A stretch of DNA of 64,000 bases from contig CAMPDV010000303.1 in the NCBI GenBank assembly GCA_946699065.1, forward strand, positions 124,001 to 188,000. Direction: 5' to 3'. Shown piece by piece: positions 17,569 to 31,345 of this stretch. The stretch is from Loxodes magnus (Eukaryota; Ciliophora; Karyorelictea; Loxodida; Loxodidae). Position 1 is the first letter of the stretch, and the number at the start of each line of letters is the position of its first letter. Both the position numbers and the translations under genes were made by a program. The notes below the pieces were generated by a model that searched no databases, was not told the origin of the DNA, and saw nothing but the letters and a program-made list of their open reading frames with translations.

Positions 17569-20500
17569 AGATCATACATAACTAGTGTGACCACTCATGG
17601 TCTTACAGGTACCTGTCTTGACGTCCCATAGTCTCACCGTATAATCATAACTTCCCGATACGATGAACTCTGAATCACTGGATATAGCCACAGATCATAC
17701 ACAACTAGTGTGACCACTCATGGTCTTACAGGTACCTGTCTTGACGTCCCATAGTCTCACCGTATAATCATAACTTCCCGATACGATGAACTCTGAATCA
17801 CTGGATATAGCCACAGATGATACTCAACTAGTGTGACCACTCATGGTCTTACAGGTACCTGTCTTGACGTCCCATAGTCTCACCGTCTAATCTGCACTTC
17901 CCGATACGATGAACTCTGAATCACTGGATATAGCCACATATCATACATGACTAGTGTGACCACTCATGGTCTTACAGGTACCTGTCTTGACGTCCCATAG
18001 TCTCACCGTATAATCATAACTTCCCGATACGATGAACTCTGAATCACTGGATATAGCCACAGCATATACAGAACTAGTGTGACCACTCATGGTCTTACAG
18101 GTACCTGTCTTGACGTCCCATAGTCTCACCGTATAATCATAACTTCCCGATACGATGAACTCTGAATCACTGGATATAGCCACAGATCATACATAACTAG
18201 TGTGACCACTCATGGTCTTACAGGTACCTGTCTTGACGTCCCATAGTCTCACCGTATAATCATAACTTCCCGATACGATGAACTCTGAATCACTGGATAT
18301 AGCCACAGATCATACACAACTAGTGTGACCACTCATGGTCTTACAGGTACCTGTCTTGACGTCCCATAGTCTCACCGTATAATCATAACTTCCCGATACG
18401 ATGAACTCTGAATCACTGGATATAGCCACAGATGATACTCAACTAGTGTGACCACTCATGGTCTTACAGGTACCTGTCTTGACGTCCCATAGTCTCACCG
18501 TCTAATCTGCACTTCCCGATACGATGAACTCTGAATCACTGGATATAGCCACATATCATACATGACTAGTGTGACCACTCATGGTCTTACAGGTACCTGT
18601 CTTGACGTCCCATAGTCTCACCGTATAATCATAACTTCCCGATACGATGAACTCTGAATCACTGGATATAGCCACATATCATACATGACTAGTGTGACCA
18701 CTCATGGTCTTACAGGTACCTGTCTTGAAGTCCCATAGTCTCACCGTCTAATCTGCACTTCCCGATACGATGAACTCTGAATCACTGGATATGGCCACAG
18801 ATCATACAGAACTAGTGTGACCACTCATGGTCTTACAGGTACCTGTCTTGACGTCCCATAGTCTCACCGTCTAATCTGCACTTCCCGATACGATGAACTC
18901 TGAATCACTGGATATAGCCACAGCAGATACACAACTAGTGTGACCACTCATGGTCTTACAGGTACCTGTCTTGACGTCCCATAGTCTCACCGTATAATCA
19001 TAACTTCCCGATACGATGAACTCTGAATCACTGGATATAGCCACAGATCATACAGAACTAGTGTGACCACTCATGGTCTTACAGGTACCTGTCTTGACGT
19101 CCCATAGTCTCACCGTATAATCATAACTTCCCGATACGATGAACTCTGAATCACTGGATATAGCCACAGCATATACATAATTAGTGTGACCACTCATGGT
19201 CTTACAGGTACCTGTCTTGACGTCCCATAGTCTCACCGTATAATCATAACTTCCCGATACGATGAACTCTGAATCACTGGATATAGCCACAGCATATACA
19301 TAATGTGTGTGACCACTCATGGTCTTACAGGTACCTGTCTTGACGTCCCATAGTCTCACCGTATAATCATAACTTCCCGATACGATGAACTCTGAATCAC
19401 TGGATATAGCCACATATCATACATGACTAGTGTGACCACTCATGGTCTTACAGGTACCTGTCTTGACGTCCCATAGTCTCACCGTATAATCATAACTTCA
19501 CGATACGATGAACTCTGAATCACTGGATATAGCCACATATCATACATGACTAGTGTGACCACTCATGGTCTTACAGGTACCTGTCTTGACGTCCCATAGT
19601 CTCACCGTATAATCATAACTTCCCGATACGATGAACTCTGAATCACTGGATATAGCCACAGATCATACACAACTAGTGTGACCACTCATGGTCTTACAGG
19701 TACCTGTCTTGACGTCCCATAGTCTCACCGTATAATCTGCACTTCCCGATACGATGAACTCTGAATCACTGGATATAGCCACATATCATACATGACTAGT
19801 GTGACCACTCATGGTCTTACAGGTACCTGTCTTGACGTCCCATAGTCTCACCGTATAATCATAACTTCCCGATACGATGAACTCTGAATCACTGGATATA
19901 GCCACAGATCATACACAACTAGTGTGACCACTCATGGTCTTACAGGTACCTGTCTTGACGTCCCATAGTCTCACCGTATAATCATAACTTCCCGATACGA
20001 TGAACTCTGAATCACTGGATATAGCCACATATCATACACAACTAGTGTGACCACTCATGGTCTTACAGGTACCTGTCTTGACGTCCCATAGTCTCACCGT
20101 ATAATCATAACTTCCCGATACGATGAACTCTGAATCACTGGATATAGCCACAGCAGATACACAACTAGTGTGACCACTCATGGTCTTACAGGTACCTGTC
20201 TTGACGTCCCATAGTCTCACCGTATAATCATAACTTCCCGATACGATGAACTCTGAATCACTGGATATAGCCACAGATCATACAGAACTAGTGTGACCAC
20301 TCATGGTCTTACAGGTACCTGTCTTGACGTCCCATAGTCTCACCGTATAATCATAACTTCCCGATACGATGAACTCTGAATCACTGGATATAGCCACAGC
20401 AGATACACAACTAGTGTGACCACTCATGGTCTTACAGGTACCTGTCTTGACGTCCCATAGTCTCACCGTATAATCATAACTTCCCGATACGATGAACTCT

Positions 20501-20646
20501 GAATCACTGGATATGGCCACAGATCATACAGAACTAGTGTGACCACTCATGGTCTTACAGGTACCTGTCTTGACGTCCCATAGTCTCACCGTATAATCTG
20601 CACTTCCCGATACGATGAACTCTGAATCACTGGATATGGCCACAGA
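17569..20646 (-). pseudogene. Stop-dense WD40 block with short islands
   Basis: Nearly every unit has a stop. The main alleles are TGA-TCT and TGA-TAT at codons 7-8, TAG at codon 25, and TGA at codon 5 (tactcaactag). A rare TGA replaces G21 at 19498-19500 (cttcacg). Islands open for two or more repeats are 17941-18183, 19048-19413 (3 repeats), 20032-20274 and 20278-20520, mostly Y-D-Y repeats with S5, Y5, C5 or H5. The part from about 18740 to 19410 recurs near 22800-23470 and 27600-28270. No indel breaks the frame here, so stops alone interrupt it. Confidence 0.65.
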
Positions 20647-21081
20647 TCATACAGAACTAGTGTGACCACTCATGGTCTTACAGGTACCTGTCTTGACGTC
20701 CCATAGTCTCACCGTATAATCATAACTTCCCGATACGATGAACTCTGAATCACTGGATATAGCCACAGCATATACATAATGTGTGTGACCACTTATGGTC
20801 TTACAGGTACCTGTCTTGACGTCCCATAGTCTCACCGTATAATCTGCACTTCCCGATACGATGAACTCTGAATCATTCGATATAGCCACAGCATATACAG
20901 AACTAGTGTGACCACTCATGGTCTTACAGGTACCTGTCTTGACGTCCCATAGTCTCACCGTATAATCATAACTTCCCGATACGATGAACTCTGAATCACT
21001 GGATATAGCCACAGCAGATACACAACTAGTGTGACCACTCATGGTCTTACAGGTACCTGTCTTGACGTCCCATAGTCTCAC
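20647..21081 (-). pseudogene. WD40 open segment, 3.5 repeats (144 codons), copy of 16219-16653
   Basis: Variant order is the same as in 16219-16653, including the I40 and N13 repeats, which shows block duplication over 36 units. It ends at a TGA following S4-S5-V6 or S4-C5-V6. A TAG at codon 25 separates it from the 262-codon segment that begins at 21085. Confidence 0.5.
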
Positions 21082-21084
21082 CGT

Positions 21085-21873
21085 CTAATCATGACTTCCC
21101 GATACGATGAACTCTGAATAATTGGATATAGCCACAGATGATACATAATTAGTGTGACCACTTATGGTCTTACAGGTACCTGTCTTGACGTCCCATAGTC
21201 TCACCGTATAATCATAACTTCCCGATACGATGAACTCTGAATCACTGGATATAGCCACAGCATATACATAACTAGTGTGACCACTCATGGTCTTACAGGT
21301 ACCTGTCTTGACGTCCCATAGTCTCACCGTATTATCTCCACTTCCCGATACGATGAACTCTGAATCACTGGATATAGCCACAGCATATACATAATGTGTG
21401 TGACCACTCATGGTCTTACAGGTACCTGTCTTGACGTCCCATAGTCTCACCGTATAATCATAACTTCCCGATACGATGAACTCTGAATCACTGGATATAT
21501 CCACAGCATATACATAACTAGTGTGACCACTCATGGTCTTACAGGTACCTGTCTTGACGTCCCATAGTCTCACCGTATAATCATAACTTCCCGATACGAT
21601 GAACTCTGAATCACTGGATATAGCCACAGATGATACATAATTAGTGTGACCACTCATGGTCTTACAGGTACCTGTCTTGACGTCCCATAGTCTCACCGTA
21701 TAATCATGACTTCCCGATACGATGAACTCTGAATCACTGGATATAGCCACAGATGATACATAATTAGTGTGACCACTCATGGTCTTACAGGTACCTGTCT
21801 TGACGTTCCATTGTCTCACCGTATAATCATTACTTCCCGATACGATGAACTCTGAATCACTGGATATAGACAC
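21085..21873 (-). CDS. WD40 open segment, 6.5 repeats (262 codons), twin of 24775-25563
   Basis: Together with 24775-25563 this is one of the two longest open islands between 16 and 62 kb. It contains S10, Q29-W30-N31, two N-Y-V-S-S repeats, a D10 repeat, a G-D-N repeat, an I40 repeat and a final Y14 repeat with H-D before TAG at codon 25. The mixture is typical of the left part of the array, so it may be a block transferred from there. The twin is displaced by 3690 bp (30 units) with the same translated sequence. Confidence 0.5.
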   Translation of the reverse strand: MSISSDSEFIVSGSNDYTVRQWNVKTGTCKTMSGHTNYVSSVAISSDSEFIVSGSHDYTVRLWDVKTGTCKTMSGHTNYVSSVAISSDSEFIVSGSYDYTVRLWDVKTGTCKTMSGHTSYVYAVDISSDSEFIVSGSYDYTVRLWDVKTGTCKTMSGHTHYVYAVAISSDSEFIVSGSGDNTVRLWDVKTGTCKTMSGHTSYVYAVAISSDSEFIVSGSYDYTVRLWDVKTGTCKTISGHTNYVSSVAISNYSEFIVSGSHD

Positions 21874-24774
21874 AGCATATACTTAACTAGTGTGACCACT
21901 CATGGTCTTACAGGTACCTGTCTTGACGTCCCATAGTCTCACCGTCTAATCTGCACTTCCCGATACGATGAACTCTGAATCACTGGATATAGCCACAGAT
22001 CATACAGAACTAGTGTGACCACTCATGGTCTTACAGGTACCTGTCTTGACGTCCCATAGTCTCACCGTATAATCATAACTTCCCGATACGATGAACTCTG
22101 AATCACTGGATATAGCCACAGCATATACAGAACTAGTGTGACCACTCATGGTCTTACAGGTACCTGTCTTGACGTCCCATAGTCTCACCGTATAATCATA
22201 ACTTCCCGATACGATGAACTCTGAATCACTGGATATAGCCACAGATCATACATAACTAGTGTGACCACTCATGGTCTTACAGGTACCTGTCTTGAAGTCC
22301 CATAGTCTCACCGTATAATCATAACTTCCCGATACGATGAACTCTGAATCACTGGATATAGCCACAGATCATACACAACTAGTGTGACCACTCATGGTCT
22401 TACAGGTACCTGTCTTGACGTCCCATAGTCTCACCGTATAATCATAACTTCCCGATACGATGAACTCTGAATCACTGGATATAGCCACATATCATACATG
22501 ACTAGTGTGACCACTCATGGTCTTACAGGTACCTGTCTTGACGTCCCATAGTCTCACCGTATAATCATAACTTCCCGATACGATGAACTCTGAATCACTG
22601 GATATGGCCACAGATCATACAGAACTAGTGTGACCACTCATGGTCTTACAGGTACCTGTCTTGACGTCCCATAGTCTCACCGTATAATCATAACTTCCCG
22701 ATACGATGAACTCTGAATCACTGGATATAGCCACATATCATACATGACTAGTGTGACCACTCATGGTCTTACAGGTACCTGTCTTGAAGTCCCATAGTCT
22801 CACCGTATAATCATAACTTCCCGATACGATGAACTCTGAATCACTGGATATGGCCACAGATCATACAGAACTAGTGTGACCACTCATGGTCTTACAGGTA
22901 CCTGTCTTGACGTCCCATAGTCTCACCGTCTAATCTGCACTTCCCGATACGATGAACTCTGAATCACTGGATATAGCCACAGCAGATACACAACTAGTGT
23001 GACCACTCATGGTCTTACAGGTACCTGTCTTGACGTCCCATAGTCTCACCGTATAATCATAACTTCCCGATACGATGAACTCTGCATCACTGGATATAGC
23101 CACAGATCATACAGAACTAGTGTGACCACTCATGGTCTTACAGGTACCTGTCTTGACGTCCCATAGTCTCACCGTATAATCATAACTTCCCGATACGATG
23201 AACTCTGAATCACTGGATATAGCCACAGCATATACATAATTAGTGTGACCACTCATGGTCTTACAGGTACCTGTCTTGACGTCCCATAGTCTCACCGTAT
23301 AATCATAACTTCCCGATACGATGAACTCTGAATCACTGGATATAGCCACAGCATATACATAATGTGTGTGACCACTTATGGTCTTACAGGTACCTGTCTT
23401 GACGTCCCATAGTCTCACCGTATAATCATAACTTCCCGATACGATGAACTCTGAATCACTGGATATAGCCACAGCAGATACTTAACTAGTGTGACCACTC
23501 ATGGTCTTACAGGTACCTGTCTTGACGTCCCATAGTCTCACCGTATAATCATAACTTCCCGATACGATGAACTCTGAATCACTGGATATAGCCACAGCAT
23601 ATACAGAACTAGTGTGACCACTCATGGTCTTACAGGTACCTGTCTTGAAGTCCCATAGTCTCACCGTATAATCATAACTTCCCGATACGATGAACTCTGA
23701 ATCACTGGATATAGCCACAGATCATACACAACTAGTGTGACCACTCATGGTCTTACAGGTACCTGTCTTGACGTCCCATAGTCTCACCGTATAATCATAA
23801 CTTCCCGATACGATGAACTCTGAATCACTGGATATGGCCACAGATCATACAGAACTAGTGTGACCACTCATGGTCTTACAGGTACCTGTCTTGACGTCCC
23901 ATAGTCTCACCGTCTAATCTGCACTTCCCGATACGATGAACTCTGAATCACTGGATATAGCCACAGCAGATACACAACTAGTGTGACCACTCATGGTCTT
24001 ACAGGTACCTGTCTTGACGTCCCATAGTCTCACCGTATAATCATAACTTCCCGATACGATGAACTCTGAATCACTGGATATAGCCACAGATCATACAGAA
24101 CTAGTGTGACCACTCATGGTCTTACAGGTACCTGTCTTGACGTCCCATAGTCTCACCGTATAATCATAACTTCCCGATACGATGAACTCTGAATCACTGG
24201 ATATAGCCACAGATGATACATAATTAGTGTGACCACTCATGGTCTTACAGGTACCTGTCTTGACGTCCCATAGTCTCACCGTATAATCATAACTTCCCGA
24301 TACGATGAACTCTGAATCACTGGATATAGCCACATATCATACATGACTAGTGTGACCACTCATGGTCTTACAGGTACCTGTCTTGACGTCCCATAGTCTC
24401 ACCGTATAATCATAACTTCCCGATACGATGAACTCTGAATCACTGGATATAGCCACATATCATACATGACTAGTGTGACCACTCATGGTCTTACAGGTAC
24501 CTGTCTTGACGTCCCATAGTCTCACCGTATAATCATAACTTCCCGATACGATGAACTCTGAATCACTGGATATAGCCACAGATGATACTCAACTAGTGTG
24601 ACCACTCATGGTCTTACAGGTACCTGTCTTGACGTCCCATAGTCTCACCGTCTAATCTGCACTTCCCGATACGATGAACTCTGAATCACTGGATATAGCC
24701 ACATATCATACATGACTAGTGTGACCACTCATGGTCTTACAGGTACCTGTCTTGACGTCCCATAGTCTCACCGT
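21874..24774 (-). pseudogene. Stop-dense WD40 block with F32 variants
   Basis: Open islands are 22000-22242, 23107-23472, 23482-23718 and 24091-24333. F32 (gaagtcc on the plus strand) becomes common here, at about 22294, 22794 and 23647. The part up to about 23050 is the left copy of a roughly 2-kb duplication whose right copy is at 24720-26740. One unit at about 23085 has gcatcac in place of gaatcac, changing S15 to A15, a private mutation that distinguishes it from the copy near 27885. The frame is continuous and only stops interrupt it. Confidence 0.6.
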
Positions 24775-25563
24775 CTAATCATGACTTCCCGATACGATGA
24801 ACTCTGAATAATTGGATATAGCCACAGATGATACATAATTAGTGTGACCACTTATGGTCTTACAGGTACCTGTCTTGACGTCCCATAGTCTCACCGTATA
24901 ATCATAACTTCCCGATACGATGAACTCTGAATCACTGGATATAGCCACAGCATATACATAACTAGTGTGACCACTCATGGTCTTACAGGTACCTGTCTTG
25001 ACGTCCCATAGTCTCACCGTATTATCTCCACTTCCCGATACGATGAACTCTGAATCACTGGATATAGCCACAGCATATACATAATGTGTGTGACCACTCA
25101 TGGTCTTACAGGTACCTGTCTTGACGTCCCATAGTCTCACCGTATAATCATAACTTCCCGATACGATGAACTCTGAATCACTGGATATATCCACAGCATA
25201 TACATAACTAGTGTGACCACTCATGGTCTTACAGGTACCTGTCTTGACGTCCCATAGTCTCACCGTATAATCATAACTTCCCGATACGATGAACTCTGAA
25301 TCACTGGATATAGCCACAGATGATACATAATTAGTGTGACCACTCATGGTCTTACAGGTACCTGTCTTGACGTCCCATAGTCTCACCGTATAATCATGAC
25401 TTCCCGATACGATGAACTCTGAATCACTGGATATAGCCACAGATGATACATAATTAGTGTGACCACTCATGGTCTTACAGGTACCTGTCTTGACGTTCCA
25501 TTGTCTCACCGTATAATCATTACTTCCCGATACGATGAACTCTGAATCACTGGATATAGACAC
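24775..25563 (-). CDS. WD40 open segment, 6.5 repeats (262 codons), twin of 21085-21873
   Basis: The translation is identical to that of 21085-21873, displaced 30 units. It retains the D10, G-D-N and I40 repeats in the same order and the same TAG at codon 25 as its end. It forms the start of a copied block of about 2 kb that also includes downstream stop-bearing units, so intact and broken repeats were copied together. Confidence 0.5.
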   Translation of the reverse strand: MSISSDSEFIVSGSNDYTVRQWNVKTGTCKTMSGHTNYVSSVAISSDSEFIVSGSHDYTVRLWDVKTGTCKTMSGHTNYVSSVAISSDSEFIVSGSYDYTVRLWDVKTGTCKTMSGHTSYVYAVDISSDSEFIVSGSYDYTVRLWDVKTGTCKTMSGHTHYVYAVAISSDSEFIVSGSGDNTVRLWDVKTGTCKTMSGHTSYVYAVAISSDSEFIVSGSYDYTVRLWDVKTGTCKTISGHTNYVSSVAISNYSEFIVSGSHD

Positions 25564-28500
25564 AGCATATACTTAACTAGTGTGACCACTCATGGTCTTA
25601 CAGGTACCTGTCTTGACGTCCCATAGTCTCACCGTCTAATCTGCACTTCCCGATACGATGAACTCTGAATCACTGGATATAGCCACAGCATATACAGAAC
25701 TAGTGTGACCACTCATGGTCTTACAGGTACCTGTCTTGACGTCCCATAGTCTCACCGTATAATCATAACTTCCCGATACGATGAACTCTGAATCACTGGA
25801 TATAGCCACAGCATATACAGAACTAGTGTGACCACTCATGGTCTTACAGGTACCTGTCTTGACGTCCCATAGTCTCACCGTATAATCATAACTTCCCGAT
25901 ACGATGAACTCTGAATCACTGGATATAGCCACAGATCATACATAACTAGTGTGACCACTCATGGTCTTACAGGTACCTGTCTTGAAGTCCCATAGTCTCA
26001 CCGTATAATCATAACTTCCCGATACGATGAACTCTGAATCACTGGATATAGCCACAGATCATACACAACTAGTGTGACCACTCATGGTCTTACAGGTACC
26101 TGTCTTGACGTCCCATAGTCTCACCGTATAATCATAACTTCCCGATACGATGAACTCTGAATCACTGGATATAGCCACATATCATACATGACTAGTGTGA
26201 CCACTCATGGTCTTACAGGTACCTGTCTTGACGTCCCATAGTCTCACCGTATAATCATAACTTCCCGATACGATGAACTCTGAATCACTGGATATGGCCA
26301 CAGATCATACAGAACTAGTGTGACCACTCATGGTCTTACAGGTACCTGTCTTGACGTCCCATAGTCTCACCGTATAATCATAACTTCCCGATACGATGAA
26401 CTCTGAATCACTGGATATAGCCACATATCATACATGACTAGTGTGACCACTCATGGTCTTACAGGTACCTGTCTTGAAGTCCCATAGTCTCACCGTATAA
26501 TCATAACTTCCCGATACGATGAACTCTGAATCACTGGATATGGCCACAGATCATACAGAACTAGTGTGACCACTCATGGTCTTACAGGTACCTGTCTTGA
26601 CGTCCCATAGTCTCACCGTCTAATCTGCACTTCCCGATACGATGAACTCTGAATCACTGGATATAGCCACAGCAGATACACAACTAGTGTGACCACTCAT
26701 GGTCTTACAGGTACCTGTCTTGACGTCCCATAGTCTCACCGTATAATCTGCACTTCCCGATACGATGAACTCTGAATCACTGGATATAGCCACAGCAGAT
26801 ACCTAATTTGTGTGACCACTCATGGTCTTACAGGTACCTGTCTTGACGTCCCATAGTCTCACCGTATAATCATAACTTCCCGATACGATGAACTCTGAAT
26901 CACTGGATATAGCCACAGATGATACTCAACTAGTGTGACCACTCATGGTCTTACAGGTACCTGTCTTGACGTCCCATAGTCTCACCGTCTAATCTGCACT
27001 TCCCGATACGATGAACTCTGAATCACTGGATATAGCCACATATCATACATGACTAGTGTGACCACTCATGGTCTTACAGGTACCTGTCTTGACGTCCCAT
27101 AGTCTCACCGTATAATCGTAACTTCCCGATACGATGAACTCTGAATCACTGGATATAGCCACAGATCATACATAACTAGTGTGACCACTCATGGTCTTAC
27201 AGGTACCTGTCTTGAAGTCCCATAGTCTCACCGTATAATCATAACTTCCCGATACGATGAACTCTGAATCACTGGATATATCCACAGATCATACACAACT
27301 AGTGTGACCACTCATGGTCTTACAGGTACCTGTCTTGACGTCCCATAGTCTCACCGTATAATCATAACTTCCCGATACGATGAACTCTGAATCACTGGAT
27401 ATGGCCACAGATCATACAGAACTAGTGTGACCACTCATGGTCTTACAGGTACCTGTCTTGACGTCCCATAGTCTCACCGTATAATCATAACTTCCCGATA
27501 CGATGAACTCTGAATCACTGGATATAGCCACATATCATACATGACTAGTGTGACCACTCATGGTCTTACAGGTACCTGTCTTGAAGTCCCATAGTCTCAC
27601 CGTCTAATCATAACTTCCCGATACGATGAACTCTGAATCACTGGATATGGCCACAGATCATACAGAACTAGTGTGACCACTCATGGTCTTACAGGTACCT
27701 GTCTTGACGTCCCATAGTCTCACCGTCTAATCTGCACTTCCCGATACGATGAACTCTGAATCACTGGATATAGCCACAGCAGATACACAACTAGTGTGAC
27801 CACTCATGGTCTTACAGGTACCTGTCTTGACGTCCCATAGTCTCACCGTATAATCATAACTTCCCGATACGATGAACTCTGAATCACTGGATATAGCCAC
27901 AGATCATACAGAACTAGTGTGACCACTCATGGTCTTACAGGTACCTGTCTTGACGTCCCATAGTCTCACCGTATAATCATAACTTCCCGATACGATGAAC
28001 TCTGAATCACTGGATATAGCCACAGCATATACATAATTAGTGTGACCACTCATGGTCTTACAGGTACCTGTCTTGACGTCCCATAGTCTCACCGTATAAT
28101 CATAACTTCCCGATACGATGAACTCTGAATCACTGGATATAGCCACAGCATATACATAATGTGTGTGACCACTTATGGTCTTACAGGTACCTGTCTTGAC
28201 GTCCCATAGTCTCACCGTATAATCATAACTTCCCGATACGATGAACTCTGAATCACTGGATATAGCCACAGATCATACAGAACTAGTGTGACCACTCATG
28301 GTCTTACAGGTACCTGTCTTGACGTCCCATAGTCTCACCGTATAATCATAACTTCCCGATACGATGAACTCTGAATCACTGGATATAGCCACATATCATA
28401 CAGAACTAGTGTGACCACTCATGGTCTTACAGGTACCTGTCTTGAAGTCCCATAGTCTCACCGTATAATCATAACTTCCCGATACGATGAACTCTGAATC

Positions 28501-28995
28501 ACTGGATATAGCCACAGATCATACACAACTAGTGTGACCACTCATGGTCTTACAGGTACCTGTCTTGACGTCCCATAGTCTCACCGTATAATCATAACTT
28601 CCCGATACGATGAACTCTGAATCACTGGATATAGCCACAGCATATACATAATGTGTGTGACCACTTATGGTCTTACAGGTACCTGTCTTGACGTCCCATA
28701 GTCTCACCGTATAATCATAACTTCCCGATACGATGAACTCTGAATCACTGGATATAGCCACAGATCATACAGAACTAGTGTGACCACTCATGGTCTTACA
28801 GGTACCTGTCTTGACGTCCCATAGTCTCACCGTATAATCATAACTTCCCGATACGATGAACTCTGAATCACTGGATATAGCCACATATCATACAGAACTA
28901 GTGTGACCACTCATGGTCTTACAGGTACCTGTCTTGAAGTCCCATAGTCTCACCGTATAATCATAACTTCCCGATACGATGAACTCTGAATCACT
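25564..28995 (-). pseudogene. Stop-dense WD40 block, last part still in the left-hand frame
   Basis: Open islands are 25636-25932 (98 codons), 27904-28269 (121 codons) and 28519-28761. A TAG at codon 5 after N4 (acctaattt) occurs at about 26813. A rare gtataatcgtaac spelling (C23 for Y23) occurs at about 27118 and 29455. The right end shows a four-unit local duplication (28130-28500 and 28622-28980). The first frame-changing deletion of the array lies at 28996. Confidence 0.6.
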
Positions 28996-29610
28996 GATAT
29001 AGCCACAGATCATACAGAACTAGTGTGACCACTCATGGTCTTACAGGTACCTGTCTTGACGTCCCATAGTCTCACCGTATAATCATAACTTCCCGATACG
29101 ATGAACTCTGAATCACTGGATATAGCCACAGATTATACAACACTAGTGTGACCACTCATGGTCTTACAGGTACCTGTCTTGACGTCCCATAGTCTCACCG
29201 TATAATCATAACTTCCCGATACGATGAACTCTGAATCACTGGATATAGCCACAGATGATACTCAACTAGTGTGACCACTCATGGTCTTACAGGTACCTGT
29301 CTTGACGTCCCATAGTCTCACCGTCTAATCTGCACTTCCCGATACGATGAACTCTGAATCACTGGATATAGCCACATATCATACATGACTAGTGTGACCA
29401 CTCATGGTCTTACAGGTACCTGTCTTGACGTCCCATAGTCTCACCGTATAATCGTAACTTCCCGATACGATGAACTCTGAATCACTGGATATAGCCACAG
29501 CATATACTTAACTAGTGTGACCACTCATGGTCTTACAGGTACCTGTCTTGACGTCCCATAGTCTCACCGTATAATCATAACTTCCCGATACGATGAACTC
29601 TGAATCACTG
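28996..29610 (-). other. Paired 1-bp deletions (28996 and 29610)
   Basis: At both sites actggatat has become actgatat, losing one G of codons 12-13 (TCC AGT) and shifting frame. Both are followed on the left-to-right strand by the same gatcatacagaactag unit, which indicates one deletion copied once (displacement 614 bp, five units minus one). Between them are TAA and TGA stops in the shifted register and no useful open island. These are the first indels when scanning from the left. Confidence 0.85.
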
Positions 29611-31345
29611 ATATAGCCACAGATCATACAGAACTAGTGTGACCACTCATGGTCTTACAGGTACCTGTCTTGACGTCCCATAGTCTCACCGTATAATCAT
29701 AACTTCCCGATACGATGAACTCTGAATCACTGGATATAGCCACAGCATATACTTAACTAGTGTGACCACTCATGGTCTTACAGGTACCTGTCTTGACGTC
29801 CCATAGTCTCACCGTATAATCATAACTTCCCGATACGATGAACTCTGAATCACTGGATATAGCCACATATCATACATGACTAGTGTGACCACTCATGGTC
29901 TTACAGGTACCTGTCTTGACGTCCCATAGTCTCACCGTATAATCATAACTTCCCGATACGATGAACTCTGAATCACTGGATATAGCCACATATCATACAT
30001 GACTAGTGTGACCACTCATGGTCTTACAGGTACCTGTCTTGACGTCCCATAGTCTCACCGTATAATCATAACTTCCCGATACGATGAACTCTGAATCACT
30101 GGATATAGCCACGGCATATACTTAACTAGTGTGACCACTCATGGTCTTACAGGTACCTGTCTTGACGTCCCATAGTCTCACCGTATAATCATAACTTCCC
30201 GATACGATGAACTCTGAATCACTGGATATAGCCACAGATCATACAGAACTAGTGTGACCACTCATGGTCTTACAGGTACCTGTCTTGAAGTCCCATAGTC
30301 TCACCGTATAATCATAACTTCCCGATACGATGAACTCTGAATCACTGGATATGGCCACAGATCATACAGAACTAGTGTGACCACTCATGGTCTTACAGGT
30401 ACCTGTCTTGACGTCCCATAGTCTCACCGTATAATCATAACTTCCCGATACGATGAACTCTAAATCACTGGATATAGCCACAGATCATACAGAACTAGTG
30501 TGACCACTCATGGTCTTACAGGTACCTGTCTTGACGTCCCATAGTCTCACCGTATAATCATAACTTCCCGATACGATGAACTCTGAATCACTGGATATAG
30601 CCACAGATTATACAACACTAGTGTGACCACTCATGGTCTTACAGGTACCTGTCTTGACGTCCCATAGTCTCACCGTATAATCATAACTTCCCGATACGAT
30701 GAACTCTGAATCACTGGATATAGCCACAGATCATACAGAACTAGTGTGACCACTCATGGTCTTACAGGTACCTGTCTTGACGTCCCATAGTCTCACCGTA
30801 TAATCATAACTTCCCGATACGATGAACTCTGAATCACTGGATATGGCCACAGATCATACACAACTAGTGTGACCACTCATGGTCTTACAGGTACCTGTCT
30901 TGACGTCCCATAGTCTCACCGTATAATCATAACTTCCCGATACGATGAACTCTGAATCACTGGATATAGCCACAGCATATACATAATTAGTGTGACCACT
31001 CATGGTCTTACAGGTACCTGTCTTGACGTCCCATAGTCTCACCGTATAATCATAACTTCCCGATACGATGAACTCTGAATCACTGGATATAGCCACAGAT
31101 CATACAGAACTAGTGTGACCACTCATGGTCTTACAGGTACCTGTCTTGACGTCCCATAGTCTCACCGTATAATCATAACTTCCCGATACGATGAACTCTG
31201 AATCACTGGATATAGCCACATATCATACTGAACTAGTGTGACCACTCATGGTCTTACAGGTACCTGTCTTGACGTCCCATAGTCTCACCGTATAATCTGC
31301 ACTTCCCGATACGATGAACTCTGAATCACTGGATATAGCCACATA

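Larger units (their letters stand above)
21030..26740 (-). repeat. Duplicated 2-kb block: about 21030-23050 and 24720-26740
   Basis: Sixteen units are copied at a displacement of 3690 bp (30 units), including the 262-codon open island and a run of stop-bearing units with F32. I noticed only one clear difference within the block, gatcatac at 21985 against gcatatac at 25683. That difference converts Y7-A8 to TGA-Ser in the left copy or the reverse in the right copy. Confidence 0.8.
18740..28270 (-). repeat. Three related blocks: about 18740-19410, 22400-23470 and 27200-28270
   Basis: Displacements are 33 units (4059 bp) between the first two and 39 units (4797 bp) between the last two. Each has the order ggcc gatcatac, A-D-TAG with gcagatac, gatcatac, ataattag, ataatgtg. 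The last two have I40 (cacttatgg) where the first has M40, so the third and second are the closer pair. Confidence 0.7.
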
